DNA of 13,129 nt from Candidatus Pacearchaeota archaeon. GTDB lineage: Archaea > Nanoarchaeota > Nanoarchaeia > Pacearchaeales > GW2011-AR1. This document shows, in pieces, positions 1-7,144 of the stretch. Positions within the stretch are counted from its first letter, which is position 1; the number at the start of each line of letters is the position of its first letter. Below the pieces are notes generated by a model, which saw only the letters and a list, made by a program, of their open reading frames with translations, was not told the origin of the DNA and did no database searches. The stretch covers positions 1-13,129 of the forward strand of contig NZAS01000229.1 in the NCBI GenBank assembly GCA_002686195.1. The letters run 5' to 3'. A program made the position numbers and the translations under genes.

Positions 1-908
1 ACTTCTCCAACAAGCTTTGGCATATCAAGTCCCGCACAATCAATCTTTCCCTTTGTGAAATTATAATGATTGGTAAATCCTTCAAATGAACCGTCTTCGC
101 ACCCCTTGTGTGTTGTTGTGCAAAATGACCCATTATCATTTTTGGGATATTCCAAAGGTATCCCAAGACCCATATGTACTGCTTTCCACAAAGCTTTCAA
201 AGCCTCTATTTGAACCGGATAAAACCACATAAAAGGCTTAAGAGTTTTTCCGTGTACTACGCCCTCATTCATCAAAGGCCTTTCTCCAAATCCATTTTTA
301 ACATACCAATCTTGATATTTTGGATAGTAAGCATTGCTGATCTCTATGCCTATGCTCTTTTTGTTTCCATGATATTTGCTACAATGCCATGCTCCATGCT
401 GCGTATCCAAAAGTTGATATATTGTGCCATCATTATCCAAACAGAAGTGTACAGAAATACCCCTTTTGTTCAAAATGCTTGCACAAGACTCAGCAGACAA
501 ACATACATCCCAATGATTTACGAACATAGATGGTTGTCTATCTTCCTTGCCTGAATTATCATAATAATTTCCCGACTTTGCAGATAGCCCGTCTGGCTCA
601 TCCCACAAAACTACACGATCCCAATCAATGGGCAGAAAATTACCATTATGAACAATGAAATTAGTTTTGTTTCTAAGAGTGGACCTTTGGGTGGGCTTAT
701 AATTAGATATCTCAGCCTGTCTCTCTGTCCACTTTCGTCTATATGTCATCGGCCCGCACAGGCCATCAGCGGTTACTTTGTGGGCTCTTTGCCATTTCTT
801 TATTTTGTTTACCAACTCTTCATCAAAGTATTCAGCGCCAAACCACGAAGGATTCCATCCAAGCTTTAAAGCGCTGGACTCATTGTAAAAATCCTTGTCT
901 ATGGCCAT
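1..908 (-). CDS. N-acetylmuramoyl-L-alanine amidase (Amidase_2/PGRP type) with N-terminal peptidoglycan-binding domain, 3' end cut by window edge
   Basis: The frame is open for 302 codons from ATG at 908 to the window edge, so its C-terminus is missing. Residues about 28-58 resemble a PG_binding_1 repeat (EELVNKIKKWQRAHKVTADG, then GPMTYR). Residues about 125-295 resemble the Amidase_2 fold. H132 in FVNHWD is the likely first zinc ligand, SVHFCLDNDGTIYQL (152-166) is the conserved central strand, SIGIEISN (185-192) follows, and H281 with C291 (HYNFTKGKIDC) are the likely remaining ligands. This family cleaves the bond between N-acetylmuramic acid and L-alanine in peptidoglycan, which suits an endolysin or a virion-associated lysin. 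There is no signal peptide. The start is set by AAGGAG at 915-920, six bases upstream, and overlaps the stop of the preceding tubulin gene as TAATG, which suggests translational coupling. Class confidence is high; the exact role in lysis is inferred. Confidence 0.88.
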   Translation of the reverse strand, partial: MAIDKDFYNESSALKLGWNPSWFGAEYFDEELVNKIKKWQRAHKVTADGLCGPMTYRRKWTERQAEISNYKPTQRSTLRNKTNFIVHNGNFLPIDWDRVVLWDEPDGLSAKSGNYYDNSGKEDRQPSMFVNHWDVCLSAESCASILNKRGISVHFCLDNDGTIYQLLDTQHGAWHCSKYHGNKKSIGIEISNAYYPKYQDWYVKNGFGERPLMNEGVVHGKTLKPFMWFYPVQIEALKALWKAVHMGLGIPLEYPKNDNGSFCTTTHKGCEDGSFEGFTNHYNFTKGKIDCAGLDMPKLVGE

Positions 909-3364
909 TACCGTCTCCTTCTTCTATCGATAATTGACCCCTTGCCTTTGGAGCCTTTTTGTAATTTGCTAAATCCAGATTTCTTCTTTCTTATCTTTCT
1001 GTTTATCTCCTCAGACACCGTATTAACACGATCTTCTCCAAGGTCTAAAGTCATAACCATATCTCTGTTTTTCTCTTTTTCTGACGCAATAGCAGATTGC
1101 TGCAAACTTTCCTTCTTTAAGTTTTCGATTCTATCCCTAGGAAGACCCAAGCCTGCAAACCAACTATATATTTTTACAGAATCTGAATCTGAATCCACAC
1201 TATATACGCCCTGAAAAACTGTAGCTCCATTTGTTTGTTCCGATATCATATGAAAACAATAATTTATATTTATAGCAGGAATTTTTTCAAGAACCTCTTC
1301 TGATCCTGTAATTATAACCCCTCCAGACCTTGTTTGCCCAAGGTCAAACCCTGACGCCAACATGTTTGACCCCAAACTGTCAATGACAGCTTCCGCCAGT
1401 GCTGTTTCCTCCATATAGTCAGAAACCTCCATAACTCCATAAGTCGAACAATCACCACAGGATATGATCTTTCCAAAATCGCTAGGATCCAAAGATGTAA
1501 AGTTGGAAGGTTGCGCCGTAAACGTATTAAACACATGAAGCGGCTCAACAATTGCGTTATTTGCTGTTTGCCAAAACTTAGATTGACTCAAGTTCGCATA
1601 AATTTGTTCAATTCTCGCATTATCAACAACAATGAGATTAGAAACAACATTATCCGCTGTTAATCTTGCTAATCTTGACAATGTTTCAATAGAATTCTTT
1701 TTAGACTGAGCATCCTCTGTGGCCTTTGGCAGCACATATATAACCCCCACTGGAGTTCCTGTTTCAAAAAGCATTGGAACCAAAGTATCTATAGAACTTG
1801 ATCCGGTTCCGCCTCCACCAGATATGGCCAAATATACCATGTGGTTTCCATCCATAACCCTTTCAAGGGCTGGGCTTATTATGTCCGTATTATCTGCAAA
1901 TATTTCTCGGCCTAAATCCAGATCCTTTCCTGTGCCTCCAAGACTTCCTTCTAATAAAAGCTTTTGACTGGGCGGTACATCAATAAATTCAAGATCTTGT
2001 GCTGATGTATTAATCACAACTGCATCATATCCTTTTTTATGAAAAACCTCCGCTATTCTAGATCCAGCCTGACCGACTCCGACGATGGCCAACTCAATGC
2101 TTACAGACCTCTTGCTTACAATTTCTGGCATTTCTTCCTCCTTCTTCTTTTGCATCTTAGCCTTCAGTTGGCCAAGAACATCATTATCAACATTGTCTGA
2201 ATCTAATTTCTCCAACACAATGTCTTCTGAGGAGTCTTCGCCTTCAAATGCCGACATTAATGCTTCATTCTCTTCTTTCACTTTTTCTTGAGATTTAACC
2301 TTTTTCTTTATCTCAATCTCTTTTGCATTGTTTTTGCTCATATTAAAGTCCTTATAATATCTGTTTATTTGTTCCAAAATTTTTCGCTTACTAGTTACGG
2401 CGAATGGTACAGGTGTTTCATTTTTATTATACGAAATTACTTCACAAAGATATTCCGTATGTTTATTCATGGGGTCTGCATCAACTGTGATTATATCACA
2501 ATTCATTGCCTTTGCTTCATAAAAGCTTAACCCCAAACCCTCTCTTGTAGAGGGTATAATCACACAGTGTGACCTGTCATATAATGAAACTATTTCTCCT
2601 CTACTCAGAACATCATTTATTAGTATGATATTCTTGCATTTTGTCGCAACACGACTCTCTTCTTTGTTTAATCTTCCGCTAACTAACAATTTTGCATTAG
2701 ATTCTGATGCTTTTGAAAAGTCAGAAAAAGCTTCTAAAGTTTGAAGAGTATTTTTTTGACTAAATCCAGGATTCAAAGTCCCTGGATGGTAAAAGCAAAG
2801 CTCATTTGCATCTTTACTTTTCCCACTAGGCGTAAAAGCCTCTCTATCTACATAATCCCAAGATACTCTTTTCCTATTTCTATATTTTTCAAAAACCTTA
2901 TAAGATGTATCTGTAAGACACCATACTTCATCAAATATACTATATGAATTATTTTTTATATATCTTCCATTTGACCATTCCGGCATTGGAACGTCAATAA
3001 TTTTGACACCAGTCTTTCTCTTTATGTTTGAAGCCCATTGCCCTTTCATCATGAAGGTTTCAAATGAAATTATAATATCTATGTTATACTTTCTGACAAT
3101 ATTAAGAATTTGCGGCTCAGCTTTCCTTGAGCTTGATAATGGTATATGAAAAATGTTTGATAACAAATTTTCATCATATGGCTCAGGATAATATCTTTGG
3201 AAAACGCCACTGCTCTCTCTTCTTTTATATTTTGACTTTGGAATATAAAAAACTTCATTATTCTTACTAAGAACATCCCCAAGGGACTTGGCCAAATACC
3301 AAAGTCCAGATTCTGAAAGATAGCTTTTTATTAAAATTCTTTTATTCTTAAATCTATTTATCAT
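908..3364 (-). CDS. Fusion of a GT-B glycosyltransferase and an FtsZ/tubulin-like GTPase (818 aa)
   Basis: One uninterrupted 818-codon frame carries two unrelated modules. Residues 1 to about 341 look like a GT4-type GT-B glycosyltransferase: a Rossmann-like start (KRILIKSYLSESG), YHPGTLNPGFSQKN at 192-205, and an E-x7-E motif at E275/E283 (EGLGLSFYEA). Residues 342-420 are a charged, Lys/Glu-rich linker likely to be disordered or coiled coil. Residues about 421-755 are a complete FtsZ/tubulin domain: GVGQAGS (429-435), NTSAQDL (452-458, matching FtsZ NTDAQ), GGGGTGS (516-522), NNAIVEPL (602-609), and a T7-like loop SLDPSD (624-629) that keeps both acidic residues used for GTP hydrolysis. The tail (756-818) is very basic and ends in RRRRR. 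The frame overlaps the DUF2061 gene upstream by 11 bases. Tubulin/FtsZ proteins polymerise with GTP; phage versions position DNA or replication compartments. Fusion to a glycosyltransferase is unusual and could be real, an internally initiated pair, or an assembly error. Confidence 0.85.
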   Translation of the reverse strand: MINRFKNKRILIKSYLSESGLWYLAKSLGDVLSKNNEVFYIPKSKYKRRESSGVFQRYYPEPYDENLLSNIFHIPLSSSRKAEPQILNIVRKYNIDIIISFETFMMKGQWASNIKRKTGVKIIDVPMPEWSNGRYIKNNSYSIFDEVWCLTDTSYKVFEKYRNRKRVSWDYVDREAFTPSGKSKDANELCFYHPGTLNPGFSQKNTLQTLEAFSDFSKASESNAKLLVSGRLNKEESRVATKCKNIILINDVLSRGEIVSLYDRSHCVIIPSTREGLGLSFYEAKAMNCDIITVDADPMNKHTEYLCEVISYNKNETPVPFAVTSKRKILEQINRYYKDFNMSKNNAKEIEIKKKVKSQEKVKEENEALMSAFEGEDSSEDIVLEKLDSDNVDNDVLGQLKAKMQKKKEEEMPEIVSKRSVSIELAIVGVGQAGSRIAEVFHKKGYDAVVINTSAQDLEFIDVPPSQKLLLEGSLGGTGKDLDLGREIFADNTDIISPALERVMDGNHMVYLAISGGGGTGSSSIDTLVPMLFETGTPVGVIYVLPKATEDAQSKKNSIETLSRLARLTADNVVSNLIVVDNARIEQIYANLSQSKFWQTANNAIVEPLHVFNTFTAQPSNFTSLDPSDFGKIISCGDCSTYGVMEVSDYMEETALAEAVIDSLGSNMLASGFDLGQTRSGGVIITGSEEVLEKIPAININYCFHMISEQTNGATVFQGVYSVDSDSDSVKIYSWFAGLGLPRDRIENLKKESLQQSAIASEKEKNRDMVMTLDLGEDRVNTVSEEINRKIRKKKSGFSKLQKGSKGKGSIIDRRRRR
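2129..2143 (-). promoter_or_regulatory. Second internal ribosome binding site and ATG directly before the tubulin domain (Met412)
   Basis: AAGGAGG at 2137-2143 lies five bases before an in-frame ATG at 2131-2129. Starting here gives a 407-residue protein, MPEIVSKRSVSIELAIVGVG, which has the short N-terminus usual for FtsZ-like proteins. The purines also encode the run KKKEEE, so the match may be a by-product of a Lys/Glu-rich linker. A weaker candidate is ATG 2155 (Met404), preceded by GAAGG. Confidence 0.4.
2339..2353 (-). promoter_or_regulatory. Internal ribosome binding site and ATG at the glycosyltransferase/tubulin junction (Met342)
   Basis: AAGGA at 2349-2353 lies seven bases upstream of an in-frame ATG at 2341-2339, which would start a 477-residue tubulin protein (MSKNNAKEIE...). 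The ATG falls where the glycosyltransferase fold would be expected to end, just after the helix ILEQINRYYKDFN. This is as good as the sites of other genes in the window, so separate translation of the GTPase is plausible. Use in the cell is inferred. Confidence 0.5.
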
Positions 3365-3581
3365 TTACTCTTTTAACTCCAAATGGAACCCTGTACCATA
3401 GTCGTTCATGCATATAATATAAAATCATCTTGGTTATCACCTCTGCCCCGCCGATTGCGGCTCCTACTCTAAAGCTTCCAGATATTATCCATCCTAAAAA
3501 CAATGTATCTAAAGTTCCAATCATTCTCCATGTAATTGCCTTAAAAAGATGTCTCTTTTTATCAAGCTGAGTTTTTTCCAT
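3354..3581 (-). CDS. DUF2061 small membrane protein (75 aa)
   Basis: The 75-residue product matches the DUF2061 pattern: a basic N-terminus (KKRHLFKAITWRMIGTLDT), a hydrophobic segment at about 23-38 (TLFLGWIISGSF), a second at about 40-56 (AAIGGAEVITKMILYYM), then HERLWYRVPFG. It is probably a two-helix inner-membrane protein with both ends in the cytoplasm. The family has no established function. It overlaps the GT2 gene upstream by 20 bases and the glycosyltransferase-tubulin gene downstream by 11 bases, so it is embedded in the glycan operon and likely made with it. It could help anchor a glycosyltransferase or act in sulfate or sugar handling; both are guesses from context. Confidence 0.85.
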   Translation of the reverse strand: MEKTQLDKKRHLFKAITWRMIGTLDTLFLGWIISGSFRVGAAIGGAEVITKMILYYMHERLWYRVPFGVKRVNDK

Positions 3582-4275
3582 CGGACATTCTTTTCAAGGA
3601 GGCTTTCTTTATTTCGTTTATATTATTTATATGATCTTTTTGAACATCTTCTCTTTGAGTTAATGAATCTCCTTTTGGAATCACAGAGTAATAATACAAA
3701 ATTTCGTGAATATATTCTATAGGATATTTTTCAGCTATTCGAACCCACATGTCGTAATCTTCTGATATAAAATATTTTTCATTAAATAAACCAACATCTT
3801 CTAATACTTGTCTCTTAAAAGTTGTAGACCCTGAGGCTACAAGGTTTTGCCTCATTAGAACATTATGATTTATTTTTACTGTTTTTTTGTAAAAGGGTCT
3901 CATTAAACGAGTTCTGTTTACTAAAATTTGATAATTTCCACAAGTCATACCAATATCTTGCGACCTTTTAAACGCCTCTACAGACACCCTGAGCTTTCTT
4001 GAGTGCAGTATATCATCTGCGTCTAAAAGGCTTATTAGATCGCCGCCGGTGGCCTGTATGCCCACGTTCCTTGACGCTCCTGGCCCAAGGTTCTCTTCGT
4101 TTCTTATATAATTAACAGAAGGAAACTTTTTAAGCATTTTCTTTATATCTTCGGATGAATTATCGTCAATAACCGTAATTGTATAATTCTTATACTCTTG
4201 AGATAAACAACTTTTTATTGCATCAACAAGATAAGATCCAGGATTATAAGCAGGTATGATAATATCAACTAACAT
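3562..4275 (-). CDS. Family 2 glycosyltransferase (GT-A fold, 237 aa)
   Basis: The N-terminal nucleotide-binding fold is clear: VDIIIPAYNPGSYL (3-16), VIDDNSSED (35-43), and NEENLGPGASRNVGI (59-73). LLDADD at 83-88 contains the DxD-type motif that binds metal and the sugar nucleotide. SEDYDMW (171-177) supplies the likely catalytic base region. There is no transmembrane segment, so the enzyme is probably a soluble or peripheral cytoplasmic transferase that extends a glycan from a nucleotide-sugar. Donor and acceptor cannot be read from the sequence. The start overlaps the end of the GT4 gene by 11 bases and the 3' end overlaps DUF2061 by 20 bases. AGGA upstream lies within the end of the GT4 gene. 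Confidence 0.9.
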   Translation of the reverse strand: MLVDIIIPAYNPGSYLVDAIKSCLSQEYKNYTITVIDDNSSEDIKKMLKKFPSVNYIRNEENLGPGASRNVGIQATGGDLISLLDADDILHSRKLRVSVEAFKRSQDIGMTCGNYQILVNRTRLMRPFYKKTVKINHNVLMRQNLVASGSTTFKRQVLEDVGLFNEKYFISEDYDMWVRIAEKYPIEYIHEILYYYSVIPKGDSLTQREDVQKDHINNINEIKKASLKRMSDGKNSA

Positions 4276-5224
4276 TATTCAAAATCCTAAAGTATTGATC
4301 TGCAATTAGCTTTGGATCAAACTTATTCAGCATATAATCTCTAGCACCTTTTGACAAATCAGTTCTAAACTTATTATTCTCCATTATTTCCGTTATAGCC
4401 TCACAATATGAGTCTATATCTTTGTTTGTAATGATTCCAGTTTTATAATTTTCACCATGTTGATAAATCTTTGGATGCGTAACAGAGGGAACTCCTGCCG
4501 CCCACTGTTCCATAAGGGCCATCCCTTTTGTTTCGCTTAAAGAGGTGCTTATATAAAGATAAGCTTTTTTTGCATCATCAATATGATCATTATATTTATA
4601 TTTTTTCCCATCTCCCATAAACATAAATTCATATTGACTCAATCTATCCTTTATCTCTTTAGCAAACCCGATATCTTTTACCATATGACTTGAGTTTCCT
4701 TTCCATAAAATATATTTTCCATATTTATCCGGAGGAGACCACAGGTCAAGATCTGGGCCAACTATAAAGCTTTCTATTTCATCTGTCAATAAAACATGTT
4801 TGTTTGAAATAAGATATTTCAACCTATCATTAACTGTTAGAATTCTTTTATATTCTATATTCTTTAAAAAATATTTTTCTTTTTTAAAGTCAACTATATC
4901 AAGCAAATTGGGGCCTAGAATAACCGGTTTTCTATAAGTGTTTGCAAGCCTTATTATGGTCAAAAAAGTATTTATTAATCCACTCCAGCAATGAAATGCT
5001 CTGCAGCTTTTTATATCATTTAATAAATCTGTAGCATATCTTGTAGTTTTTATTTCAACACCTGGGATCTCTGAAGAAGATTCTATATGTGTATATATAG
5101 ATAGCTTTATCTTTGGCAAATACTTTGAAATAAATTTTGCAAAATTATACAAAGACATGCCTGGACCATTGACAAACCCGTTTTTAGATATACCTATATT
5201 AAATGCTAAAATAACAATCTTCAT
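4265..5224 (-). CDS. Family 4-like glycosyltransferase (GT-B fold, 319 aa)
   Basis: The N-terminus MKIVILAFNIGISKNGF followed by NGPGMSLYNFAKFI is typical of GT4 enzymes, with a glycine-rich acceptor-side loop. The C-terminal half has YILWKGNSSHMVKD (171-184), FMGDGKKYKY (202-211), and an E-x7-E motif at E231/E239 (ETKGMALMEQWAAGVPSV) that contacts the donor nucleotide-sugar. At 319 residues it is shorter than the usual 350-400, mainly in the N-terminal domain. It has no signal peptide or membrane span. The start is supported by AGGAAG four bases before the ATG. It overlaps the GT2 gene by 11 bases, so the two are probably translated together and may act in sequence on one glycan. Donor and acceptor are unknown. 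Confidence 0.88.
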   Translation of the reverse strand: MKIVILAFNIGISKNGFVNGPGMSLYNFAKFISKYLPKIKLSIYTHIESSSEIPGVEIKTTRYATDLLNDIKSCRAFHCWSGLINTFLTIIRLANTYRKPVILGPNLLDIVDFKKEKYFLKNIEYKRILTVNDRLKYLISNKHVLLTDEIESFIVGPDLDLWSPPDKYGKYILWKGNSSHMVKDIGFAKEIKDRLSQYEFMFMGDGKKYKYNDHIDDAKKAYLYISTSLSETKGMALMEQWAAGVPSVTHPKIYQHGENYKTGIITNKDIDSYCEAITEIMENNKFRTDLSKGARDYMLNKFDPKLIADQYFRILNNVS

Positions 5225-5272
5225 AAAACTTCCTAGCGATATTTTACTATATTGCTTTGGAATTTTTATATT

Positions 5273-7105
5273 TTAAAGCTCGCCTTCCTCTTCTGTGTCC
5301 AAATCACCAGAAGGCTCAGAGGGAAGGCTGCCCGCCTGCACGTATTCAGCGTACTGGTCGACAATCTCCTTTCGCGCCCGCTCGCTGGGGTTCTTGACCG
5401 TGGTGTCGATCTGGCTGCCGCCTGTAACTTCTTTTAATATATTCAGTCTGTTGGTCCACATGTAATGCATTCTTTCAAGAAAGGTTTTCATTCTATTTTT
5501 CTTCAATACATCAAGATATCCAATCGGAGTCTTTATAAGCTTATCTACAGGATTTTCCTTTAATTTTTTATATTCTCTTGCAATATCAGATAACTCAATC
5601 ATGTCATATACAGTCATACTCTCTACTTCTGGCTTCTCTAAAGATCTATCCTTAAAAACTTTTTGTATTTGATATATTATTTGTTCATAATGAGCTTGGC
5701 CTTCTTCTTTCGTAATCAAATAAAATGCACGATCATATGCGTATAATTCACCATAGCTTGGTACCAGCTTTACCTCCTGACCCTCCGGAAGCGGTGTATC
5801 TATCAGTCGTTCTTTGATATAATCTGGAATTCCATCAAGAATGTCCTGATAACTTGGAGCAGGACCGACCGGGCCCCTATTGGGATCTAAAGATAATCTT
5901 GGTGCAAAAATATGATTAAAATTTATTACAAGCAATCTCATCGCGCCATGTTTGATGCCAGTCCTTTCCGCTATACTCCTCAGTGTATCTTGCCCATCTT
6001 TAGAGGTCATTATTTGAGATTGAGCACGCGGAGGAACAAATAATACAAAATCTTTTTTTAATTTTTTATTTTTAGCATGATCAAAAATAGCGCTCATTGG
6101 CCGTGGATTTCCTGCAGCCATATCAGATACTGCTCTCAATACAGCGTGAGGAGTTATTGAAATATTTATATCTGAAATTATCGGCATTAAATTTATAGCA
6201 AATAATGGATATGGATCTACTTCTAGTTTTCTGGCTATCTCTTCAACGCTCTCTCCATTAGAATCAGAAACCGTATATTTCTCTCCATGTTTTTTATCGG
6301 GCGAAATTACATCTTTTACGTGAACCTCTTCATGCCTTAATACCTCAAGAAGATATGACCTAATTGATTTCGTAAAAAATTCTATTTCCTTTGGACGATT
6401 TCCAATAGATCTTCTGTACTCTGCTGAATTATTTTGAAAAAATTCCTCAATTCTAGATAACAATCCAGGATTTGGGTTAAACCCCAAAACAACGGTTCTG
6501 TCCCCATCTATTTCCATAGAAGCTCCCGTCATACCAGGCGGAAGAGAAGGGTTGTCAGAAAATTTTAATATATATGTCACTGATACGTCATCACCTTTGA
6601 TGTTTTCTTTCTTTTTTTCCACCTTTGTCTCTAAATAATTAGTCATATATTGTTCTTTGCTATCTTTGAGTTGCTCCTCTAACTTGTTAACAGTTAAATC
6701 CTTATATTTTTCTGGATAAACTCTTTTAAATCTATCAACTATGTCCTGCAATTCTTTTCTTTCTTCTTTTTTAGATAAATTTTTTCTATATACACTTAAT
6801 ACCGAACCGTTTGCTAGCTGCTGCTCAGCGGTAGGATTTCGTATAATCGGCGGAATTTTAAAATCATCCAAAGAATACTGCCCGCCGAGGACTCCAAAAA
6901 GCTCAAACGGAGAAAAAGAAGGATAAGCAAGAAATCTGGCAGAAAGACCTGCCAACAGCTCATCTATTACCTGCTCCATTTCCGCTCTATTAATAGGCAG
7001 AGGCTTGCCTGCGGCAGTCTTTGCCATACCATAAAGGTGAAAGCCTTCTTTGTGAAGCCCTTTGGTAAATAGCCAAGATGATAGGTTTTCTATTTTGCTG
7101 ATCAT
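5273..7105 (-). CDS. Large protein with HExxH motif and two LysM-like segments (610 aa), possible virion or wall-associated metallopeptidase
   Basis: I recognise parts but not the whole family. A short helical N-terminus (MISKIENLSSWLFTKGLHKE, then KTAAGK) precedes a charged region at 110-170. H258-E-E-V-H262 followed by D265 (RHEEVHVKD), set in a helix, is a candidate zinc-peptidase centre. Residues 277-358 begin with YTVSDSNGESVEEIARKLE, continue with LFAINLMP, and end with FVLFVPP, as in a LysM domain with an insertion. Residues 369-449 (DTLRSIAERTGI, LLVINFNHIF, EGQEVKLVPS) look like a second. LysM domains bind GlcNAc-containing polymers. The last ~30 residues are acidic and Ser/Pro-rich. 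There is no signal peptide. The ribosome binding site is weak. It interrupts the glycan operon without overlapping either neighbour. Its 3' end (5291-5430) is GC-rich compared with the rest. The peptidase role is inferred from the motif only. Confidence 0.6.
   Translation of the reverse strand: MISKIENLSSWLFTKGLHKEGFHLYGMAKTAAGKPLPINRAEMEQVIDELLAGLSARFLAYPSFSPFELFGVLGGQYSLDDFKIPPIIRNPTAEQQLANGSVLSVYRKNLSKKEERKELQDIVDRFKRVYPEKYKDLTVNKLEEQLKDSKEQYMTNYLETKVEKKKENIKGDDVSVTYILKFSDNPSLPPGMTGASMEIDGDRTVVLGFNPNPGLLSRIEEFFQNNSAEYRRSIGNRPKEIEFFTKSIRSYLLEVLRHEEVHVKDVISPDKKHGEKYTVSDSNGESVEEIARKLEVDPYPLFAINLMPIISDINISITPHAVLRAVSDMAAGNPRPMSAIFDHAKNKKLKKDFVLFVPPRAQSQIMTSKDGQDTLRSIAERTGIKHGAMRLLVINFNHIFAPRLSLDPNRGPVGPAPSYQDILDGIPDYIKERLIDTPLPEGQEVKLVPSYGELYAYDRAFYLITKEEGQAHYEQIIYQIQKVFKDRSLEKPEVESMTVYDMIELSDIAREYKKLKENPVDKLIKTPIGYLDVLKKNRMKTFLERMHYMWTNRLNILKEVTGGSQIDTTVKNPSERARKEIVDQYAEYVQAGSLPSEPSGDLDTEEEGEL
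5291..5430 (-). other. GC-rich patch at the 3' end of the HExxH/LysM-like gene
   Basis: Counting by hand, 82 of 140 bases (about 59%) are G or C here, against clearly AT-rich sequence on both sides. Codons in the patch end mostly in G or C (for example GGC, AGC, CAG, ATC, GAC, ACC, GTC, AAG), whereas the rest of the gene prefers A/T-ending codons. The patch covers residues from about 561 to near the C-terminus. It suggests that the tail was acquired separately, or a recombination edge. Confidence 0.6.
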
Positions 7106-7144
7106 AATTGCACTTTTCTATTAGAAGATCAAATTAATAATAGA

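Noticed and set aside
174..554. Plus-strand frame of 126 codons
   Set aside because: It lies entirely opposite the amidase, whose conserved motifs are clear on the minus strand; the plus-strand reading has no recognisable domain.
1312..1551. Minus-strand frame of 79 codons within the tubulin region
   Set aside because: It is an out-of-frame reading of the GTPase domain, which is continuous and motif-complete in its own frame.
2132..2150. Purine-rich run read only as a regulatory element
   Set aside because: It encodes KKKEEE in the linker, so I list it as a possible start site with modest confidence and not as a proven one.
5225..5272. Terminator or promoter in the gap between the HExxH gene and the GT4 gene
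   Set aside because: The 48-base gap is AT-rich with no convincing hairpin followed by a T-run and no clear promoter boxes on the minus strand.
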